Assembly (NCBI RefSeq): GCF_003854275.1
Contig: NZ_QTQP01000055.1
Coordinates: 1-48,715, forward strand
Direction of reading: 5' to 3'
From: Burkholderia sp. Bp8963
GTDB lineage: Bacteria; Pseudomonadota; Gammaproteobacteria; Burkholderiales; Burkholderiaceae
Length of the DNA stretch: 48,715 nucleotides
This document shows, piece by piece, positions 26,942 to 35,862 of the stretch. The notes beneath the pieces were generated by a model. The model made no database searches. It saw nothing but the letters and a program-made list of their open reading frames with translations, and had not been told where the DNA came from. Position numbers and translations under genes: made by a program. The first letter of the stretch is position 1; each line of letters starts with the position of its first letter.

Positions 26942-27116
26942 ATGACCTTCGTGATTATTCACTCCGGATTGGCTTTCGCCGACCTGGAGTCAGAAATATA
27001 TGCACGGGCGAACGGATCGGATCGATTATTTTTTCATGACGTTATACGTCTTTGTTCTTTTTTCTCCGCGACACATACGAAGGCGACACGCTTCGCGAGT
27101 ACTTGGGGCTGACGTG

Positions 27117-27138
27117 ATGCCGCATCGCGGAACGGCAT
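27117..27138. promoter_or_regulatory. Dyad upstream of the PPOX gene (LysR-type candidate)
   Basis: ATGCCG and CGGCAT form an exact 6-bp dyad with a 10-nt spacer, about 85 nt before the PPOX start. The layout and position fit a LysR-type binding site, but a match of this size in GC-rich DNA may be chance. Confidence 0.25.
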
Positions 27139-27223
27139 GACGCCCGCGCGTGCGGCCTGCGCTAGTATGTCCGTTCGTTTCCGGACCGATCCTGCCTTAT
27201 TCCGCAATCAGGAGAACCTCATC

Positions 27224-27838
27224 GTGGAGCATGACGTCGCCACTGTCGAGCAGCTCGAGTTGATCTACGGCAAGCCGCACGAATGCGCGCTATGGAAGGA
27301 AATCGACTTCCTCAACGACGACTATCAGGCGTTCGTTCGCGCGTCGCCGTTCGTCGTGCTTTCGTCGGTGGGGCCGCATGGCACGGACTGTTCGCCGAGA
27401 GGCGATCCGGCCGGCTTCGTAGCGATCTTCGATGCGTGCACGCTGGTGCTGCCGGACCGGCAGGGCAACAATCGCATCGACACGCTACGCAATATCGTCG
27501 CCGATCCGCGCGTGTCGCTGCTGTTCCTGATTCCCGGCATCGGCGAAACGCAGCGGGTCAACGGGCGTGCGCGAATCACGACCGAGCCCGGCGTGCTCGC
27601 GCGCTTCGACATGCACGGCAAGCAGCCGCGCACGGCGATTGTCGTGACGGTCGACGCCGTCTATTTCCATTGTTCGAAGGCGATCGTCCGATCGGGGCTC
27701 TGGAATCCGGACGCGCAGATCGAGCGCAGCCGGCTGCCGAGCGCCGGCGTGATGCATCGCCGGTTGAGCGGCGGCGGCTTCGACGGCGAGACCTACGATC
27801 GGGAGCTACCCGCGCGGACGCTGGCCGGGCTGTATTAG
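27224..27838 (+). CDS. Pyridoxamine 5'-phosphate oxidase-fold FMN protein (MSMEG_1061-type)
   Basis: A 204-aa protein of the PPOX split-barrel family. Typical motifs: FLNDDYQAFVRASPFVVLSSVG, GTDCSPRGDPAGFVAI, TLVLPDRQGNNRIDTLRNIVADPRVSLLFLIPG, RVNGRARIT, and VYFHCSKAIVRSGLWNP near the C-terminus. These residues bind FMN in relatives; reactions in this subfamily are mostly unknown. I chose GTG 27224 because AGGAG sits 9 nt upstream and the length matches the family; a longer ATG start at 27137 lacks support. It stands alone between the MACPF-like gene and the sulfonate operon. Confidence 0.82.
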   Translation: MEHDVATVEQLELIYGKPHECALWKEIDFLNDDYQAFVRASPFVVLSSVGPHGTDCSPRGDPAGFVAIFDACTLVLPDRQGNNRIDTLRNIVADPRVSLLFLIPGIGETQRVNGRARITTEPGVLARFDMHGKQPRTAIVVTVDAVYFHCSKAIVRSGLWNPDAQIERSRLPSAGVMHRRLSGGGFDGETYDRELPARTLAGLY

Positions 27839-28105
27839 CCGGATTGTGCCACCGCGAACGGGTTGGCGGACAGGCGAGCGCGGAGTGCTCGCGCAGGATG
27901 GCGCCCTCGTAGTCGCCGAGCCGGAACGACGGCGAGGGCGCGAGCACCAGCTCGGAAGCATGAAGGCTTCAGTGCTGAATGTGCACGACAGCCTCGCGGA
28001 TGTCGACGGCTTTCAGAATGAGTCGGCGCTGCGTTCGCCTTCGGCCTGCGGCGCGCTGCCACCGTCGGCTCCGCGACGTGAAGCGACGCGGGCGGCCTGT
28101 TTTCG

Positions 28106-29053
28106 TCAGTTGAGCGCAGTCGCGGCCGCCGCGACGACTGGCGAACCGGAGAGTGCATTGGACGCTGCACCGTCAGGGCCGACCGGAATGTCGCCGACGA
28201 GCGTGGTGCGGTAGAGCTGGCGGTCGAACTCGAGGTCGAAGATATCGGTCGGCGCAAGATGGGCCGTCGAGCGATTGTCCCAGAACGCGACGCTGCCCGG
28301 CTCCCACTTGAAGCGCACCGTGAATTCGGGGCGCGTGATGTGTTCCCACAGTAGTTCGAGCAGTACCTCGCTCTCGCGCGGCGCGAGACCGACAACCGAC
28401 TTCAGAAAGCTTGGGCTCACATAGAGCGCCCGTTCGCCGGTCTCGGGATGCACGCGCACGAGCGGATGCTCTGCGACGAGTGTATTCGCCCGAACCGCGT
28501 CGTTGAATGCGGCACTGGCCGCGGCGCCCGCCGGCGCCGCGAAGCGATGAATGCCACGCAGGCCATCGACGAAGCGCCGAAGCGGCGCCGACAAGGTCTC
28601 GTAAGCACGCACCAGATTGGTCCACTGCGTGTCGCCGCCGTATGCCGGAATGGTGACGCCGCGCAGGATCGATGCCCATGGCGGATTGACGGCCGCGGTG
28701 ACGTCAGTGTGCCAGCCGGTCCACGGCCGCCTGAGCGGCTCGCCGTCGAAGCGTGTTGCTTTGCGGTACTTGGAGATGGAGTAGACCTCCGGGTACCCGT
28801 CCACGTGGCCGAACACCGGATGCCCGCGCGTCAGCTCACCGAAGTGCGCGGCGAACGCAACGTGTTGCTCGTGTGTGAGCGATTGCTCGCGAAAGAACAC
28901 GACGCGCCACTTGAGCAGAGCGGCGCGGATCTCGTGGATTTCATGAGCGCCCAGCGGCTGAGTGAGATCGACGCCGCGAATTTCGGCGCCGATATGGGCG
29001 GACTGCGGAATGACATCGACCGGTCCGGACTGCGACGCGGTTACGGCGCTCAT
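28106..29053 (-). CDS. TauD/TfdA-family Fe(II)/2-oxoglutarate dioxygenase
   Basis: A 315-aa dioxygenase. The iron triad is visible: His115 and Asp117 in GWHTDVT, and His265 in WDNRSTAHLAP; Arg282 in QLYRTTLVGD would bind the 2-oxoglutarate carboxylate. TauD-type enzymes hydroxylate the carbon next to a sulfonate or sulfate ester, releasing sulfite or sulfate and an aldehyde. It is the last gene of the minus-strand sulfonate operon, 88 nt after a second dioxygenase. Both together suggest two substrates or chain-length classes. The last ~25 residues (Ala-rich) are unconserved. Confidence 0.9.
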   Translation of the reverse strand: MSAVTASQSGPVDVIPQSAHIGAEIRGVDLTQPLGAHEIHEIRAALLKWRVVFFREQSLTHEQHVAFAAHFGELTRGHPVFGHVDGYPEVYSISKYRKATRFDGEPLRRPWTGWHTDVTAAVNPPWASILRGVTIPAYGGDTQWTNLVRAYETLSAPLRRFVDGLRGIHRFAAPAGAAASAAFNDAVRANTLVAEHPLVRVHPETGERALYVSPSFLKSVVGLAPRESEVLLELLWEHITRPEFTVRFKWEPGSVAFWDNRSTAHLAPTDIFDLEFDRQLYRTTLVGDIPVGPDGAASNALSGSPVVAAAATALN

Positions 29054-29141
29054 GCAATGCTCCTTGCAGAATGAGATGAAGAGACCTTCCGGTCGCCACG
29101 GCTACCGCAGGGCGACGGCACAGCGAGGCGGCGCGAAACTG

Positions 29142-30095
29142 TCACTGCAGCGTCGCGCCGCGGCCCTTGAGCGTGACGCTGCTCCGGCCGTCCACACCGA
29201 CCGGCACGTCGCCATGCACCGTCGCGCGTCGTACGATGCGTCGCGCGCCGCCATAGTCGTTGATCGCATAGTGCTGTGTGGCGCGGTTGTCCCAGATCGC
29301 TACGTCGCCTTCGCGCCAACTCCAGCGAACAGTGTTCTCGAGACGGGTCACGTGCTCGTGGAAGATCTGCAGCAGATTCGCGGAGTCGCGCGTGGAGAGC
29401 CCTTTCAGGCGCTGCACGAAATGTCCGAGCACGAGCGTGCGCTCGCCGGTCTGCGGATGAACGCGAACGACGGGATGCTCGGTCTCGTACACCGTCGACG
29501 TGAACACTTCACGGTAGCGTTTGAGTTGCGCGTCGTCGGCGTTAACGTGCGACGACGCGTAGTCGTACGCATTGGTATGCACGGCCCGGAGCGTATCGGC
29601 GAGCGCGCGCAGCGGCTCGGGCAGGTCCGTGTACGCAGCGGCCGTATTCGCCCAGACGGTGTCGCCGCCCACGGGCGGAATCACGACCGCGCGCAGGATC
29701 GAAATCTTCGGGTACGCGTCGACGAACGTCACATCGGTGTGCCACGAATTTGCGCGCGCGCCGTGGGCGGAGTCGAGTTCGAGCAGGCGCGTGCTGCCTT
29801 CCACGGAGGGCACCGTCGGATGCGCGACCGTCTCGCCGAAGCGGCGTGCGAAGGCTTCCTGCGTGACATCGTCGAGATGCTGCTGATTCCGCAAGAAGAT
29901 CACCTTATGCTGCAGCAGCGCGGCCGCCAGCGCGTCGAACGTCGCGTCGTCGAGCGTGGGCGACAGATCGACGCCCGAGATCTCGGCACCAATCCGTCCG
30001 GCGACCTGGCGAAGTGCGAACGGAAAGCGGATTGCGCCGGCAAGGGCGTGGGCGTCATGCGGCGACAGACGGTCGGCAAGCTGGGATTCGGACAT
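29142..30095 (-). CDS. TauD/TfdA-family Fe(II)/2-oxoglutarate dioxygenase
   Basis: A 317-aa enzyme with the iron ligands His119, Asp121 (SWHTDVTFVD) and His275 (WDNRATQHYAIND), and an Arg near 290 (RRIVRRATVHGD) for 2-oxoglutarate. The loop GARANSWHTDVTFVDAYPKISILRAV resembles taurine or alkylsulfatase dioxygenases. The ATG at 30095 has GGAG 9 nt upstream; an upstream ATG at 30134 would add 13 residues. It differs clearly from its downstream neighbour (28106-29053), so this is not a recent tandem copy. Likely releases sulfur from an imported organosulfur compound. Confidence 0.9.
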   Translation of the reverse strand: MSESQLADRLSPHDAHALAGAIRFPFALRQVAGRIGAEISGVDLSPTLDDATFDALAAALLQHKVIFLRNQQHLDDVTQEAFARRFGETVAHPTVPSVEGSTRLLELDSAHGARANSWHTDVTFVDAYPKISILRAVVIPPVGGDTVWANTAAAYTDLPEPLRALADTLRAVHTNAYDYASSHVNADDAQLKRYREVFTSTVYETEHPVVRVHPQTGERTLVLGHFVQRLKGLSTRDSANLLQIFHEHVTRLENTVRWSWREGDVAIWDNRATQHYAINDYGGARRIVRRATVHGDVPVGVDGRSSVTLKGRGATLQ

Positions 30096-30235
30096 CGGAA
30101 GTCTCCGTGGCGGGGGGAACGAGGGTTCATTCAAGCAGGGTATGTCACAAAACAGAACCGATGAATCATCAGAACCTTAGTTGGAAATCCTGCGCAATCG
30201 ATATGACAACCGATGCTTGGCAGGCGGGCGCAGGA

Positions 30236-30766
30236 TCACAGCGCGCCCGGACGCGGATCGGGCACGAACCCGTCGCGGTTGGGCATGCGCACCTTCGGCA
30301 GGGTCTTCGCGTCGAGCCGCGTGTCATCGGGCACCACCTGGTTCAGGTACAGGAGATAGGCAGTGACGGCGTAGACCTCGTCCGCACTGAGCGACTGCGG
30401 TGCGTTGTACGGCATCGCACGGCGGATGTAGTCGAAAAGGGTCGTCGCATACGGCCAGTAACTGCCCACCGTCTTTCTCGGCTTCGCGCTCGACAGCGTG
30501 CCGGCGCCGCCGAAGAGCGGATCCCCGATGCCGCCCTGGCCGGCGTCGCCGTGGCACATCGCGCAACGTGCGGCGAAGATCCCGCGGCCGTGCGCAACCG
30601 TGCCCGATCCGGCCGGGAGGCCGGTGCCGTCGGCACTCACGTCGATGTCCCATGACGCGATCGCCGAGCGATCCACCGGCTGGCCGAGGTCGAAACGCGC
30701 GGCAGCGGCAGTGACGCCAAACGCGCCGGTCACGACCGCCACGGAAATCGCAGTGCGCTTACGCAT
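30236..30766 (-). CDS. Monohaem cytochrome c, SoxD/SorB-like partner of the sulfite dehydrogenase
   Basis: A 176-aa exported cytochrome. Signal peptide MRKRTAISVAVVTGAFGVTAAAA; haem site C68-A-M-C71-H72 (RCAMCHGDAGQGG); probable axial Met118 in RRAMPYNAPQSLSADEVYAVTAYLLYLN. Only one haem motif is present, whereas classical SoxD carries two, so it resembles the N-terminal half of SoxD. Its start overlaps the soxC-like stop by 8 nt, strong evidence that they form one complex in which this protein takes electrons from sulfite oxidation to the respiratory chain. Confidence 0.85.
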   Translation of the reverse strand: MRKRTAISVAVVTGAFGVTAAAARFDLGQPVDRSAIASWDIDVSADGTGLPAGSGTVAHGRGIFAARCAMCHGDAGQGGIGDPLFGGAGTLSSAKPRKTVGSYWPYATTLFDYIRRAMPYNAPQSLSADEVYAVTAYLLYLNQVVPDDTRLDAKTLPKVRMPNRDGFVPDPRPGAL

Positions 30767-32060
30767 TGCGCACCTCGCCGTCCGCGTCCACGCGCCAGTT
30801 CTGGATGCCGTTGTAGTGATAGACGGTGTTGAGGCCGCGTGCGGCCACCAGTGCCTCGCGGGTCGGTTGCACGTAGCCCGTCTCGTCGACGGCGCGGCTT
30901 TGCAGGGCGGCGGGTTCACCACGCCAGGTCCAGTCGGCCTCGAAGCGCGTCAGCGCGCGATCGTGGGCCTCGCTCGTGAGCCGCGCCGCCTGCCAGATCC
31001 TGCCGCCGTCCGTCGACACGTCCACGCGGCGAATGCGGCCACGCCCGGACCATGCGTAGCCGCTGATCGGATAGTAGCCGTGCGAAGCCAGCCGGTGTCC
31101 GGCGGACGGGCGGGTGATGACGGATTTCGCGTCCATCTCGAAGACGAATTGCCGCGCGCAGCCATTCGGTAGCAGGCTCGTGTACTTCGACGTCTCTTCG
31201 CGCGTCATCACGGGAGTGCTCACGAGCTTCAGGCGGCGCAGCCATTTGATGTTCGTATTGCCCTCGAAGCCCGGCACGATCAGGCGCAGCGGGTAGCCGT
31301 TCTCAGGCCGCAGCCGCTCCCCGTTCTGCGCGTACACGACAAGCGCACGCTCGAGTATCCGGCCGAGGGGCAGGCTGCGCGTCATCGCAGCGCCATCGGC
31401 GCCTTCGGCGAGCAGCCAGCGCGCGTCCGGGGCCACGCCGGTTTCGTCGAGCAGCGTCGACAGCCGCACGGCTGTCCATTCGCAGCACGAGAGCAGGCCG
31501 TGCGTGAACTGGACCGGCAGCCCGCTCGGGCCGCTCCATTCGCTTCCGGTGTTGCCCGAACATTCGAGAAAGTGCACGCGCGATTCGGCCGGAAAGCGTA
31601 GCAGGTCGTCCATCGTGAACAGCCGCGGCTCGCGCACGAGGCCATGCACGACGAGGCGGTGCTGCTCGGGATCGATGGCCGGCACGCCGGCGTGGTGGCG
31701 CTCATACACGAGTCCGTTCGGCGTAATGGTGCCGGTGAGGTCGGCGAGCGGTGTCATGGACGAGCCGGCGCCCGGCAGCGCCGGCATTCGTGCGCTGCGC
31801 CGGATGACATCGCCTTCGCGTGGCGACGGCAAGCCGTAGGCCGGTGACAGCAGCGGAGCACCGGGCTCGAGCGTCCATGGCGGGACGGCGAGCGGTATCG
31901 CGGCGCCGGCTGCCTGCGCTTGTGCAGCCGGGAGCTGGCTCGCCGCCCATCCGCCGGCCAGGGTGCCCGCCAGGCGTCGCAGCACGCCCCGGCGGGCGGG
32001 ACGCGCGGGCGACGAGGTTGAGTCGGGCACCGCGTGTTGCGGTGAGCGGTCGTTTGTCAT
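30759..32060 (-). CDS. soxC: SoxC-like periplasmic sulfite dehydrogenase, molybdopterin subunit
   Basis: A 433-aa molybdoenzyme of the sulfite-oxidase family. A Tat-type signal (PARRGVLRRLAGTLAGG, residues 21-37) suits export of a cofactor-loaded protein. The Mo-ligating Cys167 is in VHFLECSGNTGSEW; LIVPGFEGNTNIKWLRRLKL and the C-terminal dimerisation domain (VDVSTDGGRIWQAA..., RFEADWTWRGEPAALQSRAVDETGYVQP) are SoxC hallmarks. It oxidises sulfite or a sulfur intermediate and passes electrons to the overlapping cytochrome. No soxXYZAB genes are present, so it acts alone, likely detoxifying sulfite from the dioxygenases. Confidence 0.87.
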   Translation of the reverse strand: MTNDRSPQHAVPDSTSSPARPARRGVLRRLAGTLAGGWAASQLPAAQAQAAGAAIPLAVPPWTLEPGAPLLSPAYGLPSPREGDVIRRSARMPALPGAGSSMTPLADLTGTITPNGLVYERHHAGVPAIDPEQHRLVVHGLVREPRLFTMDDLLRFPAESRVHFLECSGNTGSEWSGPSGLPVQFTHGLLSCCEWTAVRLSTLLDETGVAPDARWLLAEGADGAAMTRSLPLGRILERALVVYAQNGERLRPENGYPLRLIVPGFEGNTNIKWLRRLKLVSTPVMTREETSKYTSLLPNGCARQFVFEMDAKSVITRPSAGHRLASHGYYPISGYAWSGRGRIRRVDVSTDGGRIWQAARLTSEAHDRALTRFEADWTWRGEPAALQSRAVDETGYVQPTREALVAARGLNTVYHYNGIQNWRVDADGEVRNA

Positions 32061-32187
32061 CGGGTGGGCATCGTGAATCGGCCGGGCCGCGCAGCGCGTG
32101 GCCGTCGGGCGGACGGCCGCTCAGGCGCTGGCGCCCGCGTGCCGGTCCACGAGACGGGAACGGAAATGCCCGGAGGCTGGCGCCGTG

Positions 32188-33027
32188 TCATCGGTTCAGT
32201 TGCCGATCGTCGACGGGGCGCGCGGTGTCGCCCGCATTGCCGGCGCCGGCGTCGCCGCGCGGCGCAGCGTCTTCGTCGAATTCGGCGAGCACGGTTTCGC
32301 GCAGGCGCACGAACTCGGGCGCGTCACGGCGGCGCGGCCGCGGCAGGTTCACATCGAGCACGCGCGCGATCCGGCCCGGACGCGCCGCCATCGTGACGAC
32401 GCGATCGCCCAGATACACCGCCTCCTCGACGTCGTGCGTGACGAGGATCATCGTGATGCGCTCCCGCTCCCAGATGCGCAGCAATTCGTTTTGCAGGCGC
32501 GCGCGCGTTTGTGCATCGAGTGCGCCAAACGGCTCGTCAAGCAGCAGCAGGCGGGGGCGGTTCACGAGGCCGCGCGCAATCGCGACCCGCTGCGCCATGC
32601 CGCCCGAGAGTTGGTGCGGATACGCGCGCGCAAAGTCCTGCAGCCCGACGAGCGCGAGGTGCTCGTCGACCGCGCGCCGCTTTGCCGCCGGGTCGAGCGG
32701 CGCATTGCGCAGCGCGGCCGCAACGTTTTGCTCGACGGTGAGCCATGGGAACAGCCGGTGGTCCTGGAACACGATGCCGCGTTGCAGCGACGTATCGCGC
32801 ACGCGTTCGCCGCCGGCGACGATCTCGCCGGCATAGTCGGCGTCGAGGCCGGCGATGAGCCTCAGCAGCGTGGATTTGCCGCATCCGCTCGCGCCGACGA
32901 TGCTGACGAATTCGCCCGCGCGCACGGGCAGCGAAACGTCATCGAGCACAGTGAGCGTCCTGTCCGGTTGCACGTAGTGTTTGCTGACGTGAACGATGTC
33001 GAGTGAGTCGGAAACGGCAGTAGTCAT
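32188..33027 (-). CDS. Sulfonate/nitrate-type ABC transporter ATPase (SsuB/TauB class)
   Basis: A 279-aa ATPase: Walker A IVGASGCGKSTL, Q-loop IVFQDHRLFPWLTVEQNV, signature LSGGMAQRVAIARG, Walker B LLLLDEPFGALDAQTR, switch His in LVTHDVEEAVYLGDRV. The LDEPFGALDA.TR and DVEEA motifs mark the SsuB/TauB/NrtD class. It has an arginine-rich C-terminal tail of ~40 residues. It sits 60 nt after the permease pair and 127 nt before soxC in the same minus-strand run. Confidence 0.9.
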   Translation of the reverse strand: MTTAVSDSLDIVHVSKHYVQPDRTLTVLDDVSLPVRAGEFVSIVGASGCGKSTLLRLIAGLDADYAGEIVAGGERVRDTSLQRGIVFQDHRLFPWLTVEQNVAAALRNAPLDPAAKRRAVDEHLALVGLQDFARAYPHQLSGGMAQRVAIARGLVNRPRLLLLDEPFGALDAQTRARLQNELLRIWERERITMILVTHDVEEAVYLGDRVVTMAARPGRIARVLDVNLPRPRRRDAPEFVRLRETVLAEFDEDAAPRGDAGAGNAGDTARPVDDRQLNR

Positions 33028-33087
33028 GGTAGTGGACGTTGGGCGAATGAATGTCGGACGGCGCGCTGAAGGCCGCGGAATACGGGG

Positions 33088-33936
33088 TTACGCGGGAGCG
33101 CCGCCGCGCCGCGCGAGCAGCTTGCGCTCGATGCGGCGGGCGAATGCATTGAGTGCCCAGCCGGTCAGCCCCACCACGACGATGCCGAACACCACCAGAT
33201 CCATGCGGAACTGTTCACTGCCGTCGATGAGCGTGTTGCCGATGCCGCTGCCCGCGACCAGCAGGTACTCGGCACCGAGCGTCGCGAGCCACGAATAGAT
33301 GAGCCCGAGATAGAGCCCCGTAAAGATCGACGGCAGCGCGGCCGGGAGGATCACATGGCGGATCAACTGCAGCCGCGAATAGCGCAGCGCGCGTGCGACG
33401 TCGACGTACCTGCGCGGCACCTCATGAATGCCGTCGCATGTGTGGGCGGCCACCGGCAGCAGTGCGGCAAGCGACAGGAATACGACCTTGGCCGCGTCGC
33501 CGAGGCCGAACCAGACGGAGATCAGCGGGATCCACGCGAACAGCGAGATCTGCTTGAATGTGTCGAAGCTCGGGCCGACCATCCGCGAGGCGATACGCGA
33601 CAGCCCAAGTGCGCTACCGAGCAGCAGGCCGCCTGCGGTGCCGAGCGCGAACCCGCAGGCTTCGCGCGCGAGCGAGGCCGACAGCGAGCGCATGAGCGCG
33701 CCGCTCGTCCATTGGGCCCACGCCGTGTGCAGTACCGCGCCCGGACTGACGAAAAGGCCGCTGCGAATCGCATGGCTTGCCGCGAGCGCCCACCACAGCG
33801 CGAGGATCGTGAGCGGCAGCACGAGGCCGCGCCAGTCCGGCGCGCGTCGGCGCGATACGGCACGTGCCGGCGCCGCTTGGACGGAAGTCTGCAGGGGTTT
33901 GTTTCCCTGCGGATGACGGGTCGGGTTTGCACTCAT
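33088..33936 (-). CDS. Sulfonate-type ABC permease (SsuC/TauC class)
   Basis: A 282-aa inner-membrane permease with a ~35-residue cytoplasmic lead (Arg/Pro-rich) then LPLTILALWWALAASHAI. The EAA loop ARALRYSRLQLIRHVILPAALPSIFTGLYLGL and the C-terminal GLTGWALNAFARRIERKLL are SsuC/TauC features. It overlaps the upstream permease gene by 4 nt (ATGA). Two different permeases are unusual for Ssu systems, which use a homodimer, so a heterodimeric channel is implied. Confidence 0.88.
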   Translation of the reverse strand: MSANPTRHPQGNKPLQTSVQAAPARAVSRRRAPDWRGLVLPLTILALWWALAASHAIRSGLFVSPGAVLHTAWAQWTSGALMRSLSASLAREACGFALGTAGGLLLGSALGLSRIASRMVGPSFDTFKQISLFAWIPLISVWFGLGDAAKVVFLSLAALLPVAAHTCDGIHEVPRRYVDVARALRYSRLQLIRHVILPAALPSIFTGLYLGLIYSWLATLGAEYLLVAGSGIGNTLIDGSEQFRMDLVVFGIVVVGLTGWALNAFARRIERKLLARRGGAPA

Positions 33937-34766
33937 TCACGGAACGCCGAAGGCTGCCCGCGGCGCAGGCGCGCCTCGAGCGCGTCGAGCAACCGGTTGA
34001 TCAGATAGCCGATTGCACCCACAACCACGACCGCCGCCATGACGAGGTCCAGCTGGAACAGCTGGCGGCCGTACACGATCAGGTAGCCCAGTCCCTCCGA
34101 CGAGGCGACGAGTTCAACGACGACAAGTGCGAGCCACGCTTTCGTGAACGCGAGCCGCACGCTGGTGGCGAGGGCGGGTACGGCAGCCGGCAGCACGACG
34201 AAGGCGATGCGCTGCCAACGCCCGTAGCCGAACACGCGCGCGACTTCGTCGAGCGCGACGGGCGTCTGGCGAAAGCCTTGCAGCGTGCCGAGCGTTACCG
34301 GCACGAGGGCCGCGTGGGCGATCAGCAGATACTTGAGCGGTTCGCCAACTCCGACGAGCAGCAGCAGAAAAGGCAGCCAGCCGAGCACCGGAATCTGCAC
34401 GACGGCGTTGAAGCTCGGCAGCAGGTACGCCTCCAGCGTGCGCGACAGACCCATCGCGGTACCAATGAAAAGGCCGGCCAGCGTTCCGGCAGCGAAGCCG
34501 AGCAGCACGCGCTGCAGGCTGATCAGTGTGTTGCGCGCGAGGTCGCCACTCGTGGCGAGGTCGACGAGCGTGTGGTACACGTTCGCCGGTGGCGGCAGGA
34601 TCTGCGGCGCGATCCAGCCGCGCTCGCTGCCGACACTCCAGAGCGTGACCAGCAGCGCCGGCAGCACCCATGGCGCAAGATGCCACAACCAGGTGCGCAA
34701 CCACGCCCTCGCACGGGGTGCGGACGCAGACACGGTCGGCAACAGCGCAATTGCGGTATCGCTCAT
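33933..34766 (-). CDS. Sulfonate-type ABC permease (SsuC/TauC class)
   Basis: A 277-aa permease with LAPWVLPALLVTLWSVGSERGW, SLQRVLLGFAAGTLAGLFIGTAMG, the EAA-type loop ARVFGYGRWQRIAFVVLPAAVPALATSVRLAFTKAWLALVVVELV and AIGYLINRLLDALEARL. It is second in the operon, 28 nt after the binding-protein stop, and coupled to the second permease. The two permeases differ throughout, so they are old duplicates. Confidence 0.88.
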   Translation of the reverse strand: MSDTAIALLPTVSASAPRARAWLRTWLWHLAPWVLPALLVTLWSVGSERGWIAPQILPPPANVYHTLVDLATSGDLARNTLISLQRVLLGFAAGTLAGLFIGTAMGLSRTLEAYLLPSFNAVVQIPVLGWLPFLLLLVGVGEPLKYLLIAHAALVPVTLGTLQGFRQTPVALDEVARVFGYGRWQRIAFVVLPAAVPALATSVRLAFTKAWLALVVVELVASSEGLGYLIVYGRQLFQLDLVMAAVVVVGAIGYLINRLLDALEARLRRGQPSAFRE

Positions 34767-34794
34767 TGTGGTTCCCTGTGCGAAGCGTATTGCA

Positions 34795-35862
34795 TCACGA
34801 CGACGGCTTGCCCGCTGCGTCGTACGGTGTCCAGTAGTGCTCGAGGTGCAGCGTGCGCAACGCAGTGTCGAGATACTTCGGCTCGATCCAGCCGTCCACG
34901 TCCACCGGCTGGCGAATCAGCTTGAGCCTCAGCGCGTCCTGCGCGACGGTCTTGTAGCGCGCGACGAAGAACGGATCGAGCAACGGCGAATTGCGGCTCT
35001 TCAGGCTCTGGCCCGCGAATTCGGCCTGCCATGACGAATAGGGCACACCGCTTTTCGCCCACAGCTTGAAGAGCGCATCGCGATTAGTCTCGTCGGACGA
35101 CCAGCGTGCGCCCTGCACGAAGGCGGTAACGACGCGCTGGACGATATCGGGGTGGGCGCGCTCGAAATCGTCGAGCACGAGCAGATGGCTCTGCCGAGTC
35201 AGCTGCGGGCCGTCGTTCTGCGATTCGTAGATGATCTTCGCGAGGCCCGCGTCACGCAGCTTGTACAGGTGATAGTCGTTGACCGACGCGTCGATGCCTT
35301 TCGACGCGAGCGCGGCCAGCGAGCTTGCGGTGTCGAGGTTGATGACGTGCAGGTCTCGCTCGTCGAGCTGATTCTGTGCGAGGGCGTTGTCCACGACCAG
35401 CTGGAGATTCGTGCCGCGAAATATCGATACGCGGCGGCCCTTCAGATCCTTGATCGAACGGATGTCCGAATCCGGCGGAACCGCAATCTTGATGCCGCTG
35501 CGCACGCCTGTCGCGAGCAGCAGGTGCGTCTTCAACTGGTTGGCGCGCGCGAGCACCGCGGGCAGGTCGCCCTGAAACGCGAAATCGAGCGATTTGTCGG
35601 CAATTGCTTCATTGACGGCGGGCCCCGCGCCCTTGAAGAACACCCATTCCACCTTGATGCCATCCGCTGCGAATTCCTTTTCGAGCAGTTGCTGCAACTG
35701 GACCGTCGCGGCCGAGGAGCCGCCGAATGTCGGCGGATCCCCGGTGCCCTGCTGGGCGACACCAATACGGATGGCGGATGGCTTGTCGGCGTGCGCGGCC
35801 GCGGCTGTGAGCGATAGCGCGCAAGCGATCAGGAACGTTCGTAACAGGCGGGAAGCGAGCAT
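34795..35862 (-). CDS. Periplasmic sulfonate-type ABC binding protein (SsuA class)
   Basis: A 355-aa protein with signal peptide MLASRLLRTFLIACALSLTAAAAHA. The mature part IRIGVAQQGTGDPPTFGGSSAATVQLQQLLEKEFAADGIKVEWVFFKGAGPAVNEAIADKSLDFAFQGDLPAVLA follows the SsuA pattern (NMT1-like fold), and later DLKGRRVSIFRGTNLQLVVDNAL. I chose ATG 35862 over 35898 because it begins the signal peptide. It is the first gene of the eight-gene minus-strand organosulfur run; its ligand is likely an alkyl- or arylsulfonate or sulfate ester. Confidence 0.88.
   Translation of the reverse strand: MLASRLLRTFLIACALSLTAAAAHADKPSAIRIGVAQQGTGDPPTFGGSSAATVQLQQLLEKEFAADGIKVEWVFFKGAGPAVNEAIADKSLDFAFQGDLPAVLARANQLKTHLLLATGVRSGIKIAVPPDSDIRSIKDLKGRRVSIFRGTNLQLVVDNALAQNQLDERDLHVINLDTASSLAALASKGIDASVNDYHLYKLRDAGLAKIIYESQNDGPQLTRQSHLLVLDDFERAHPDIVQRVVTAFVQGARWSSDETNRDALFKLWAKSGVPYSSWQAEFAGQSLKSRNSPLLDPFFVARYKTVAQDALRLKLIRQPVDVDGWIEPKYLDTALRTLHLEHYWTPYDAAGKPSS

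Noticed and set aside
27846..28395. Open frames between the PPOX and TauD genes
   Set aside because: Sequence not protein-like and overlapping the TauD gene; 267 bp gap considered intergenic.
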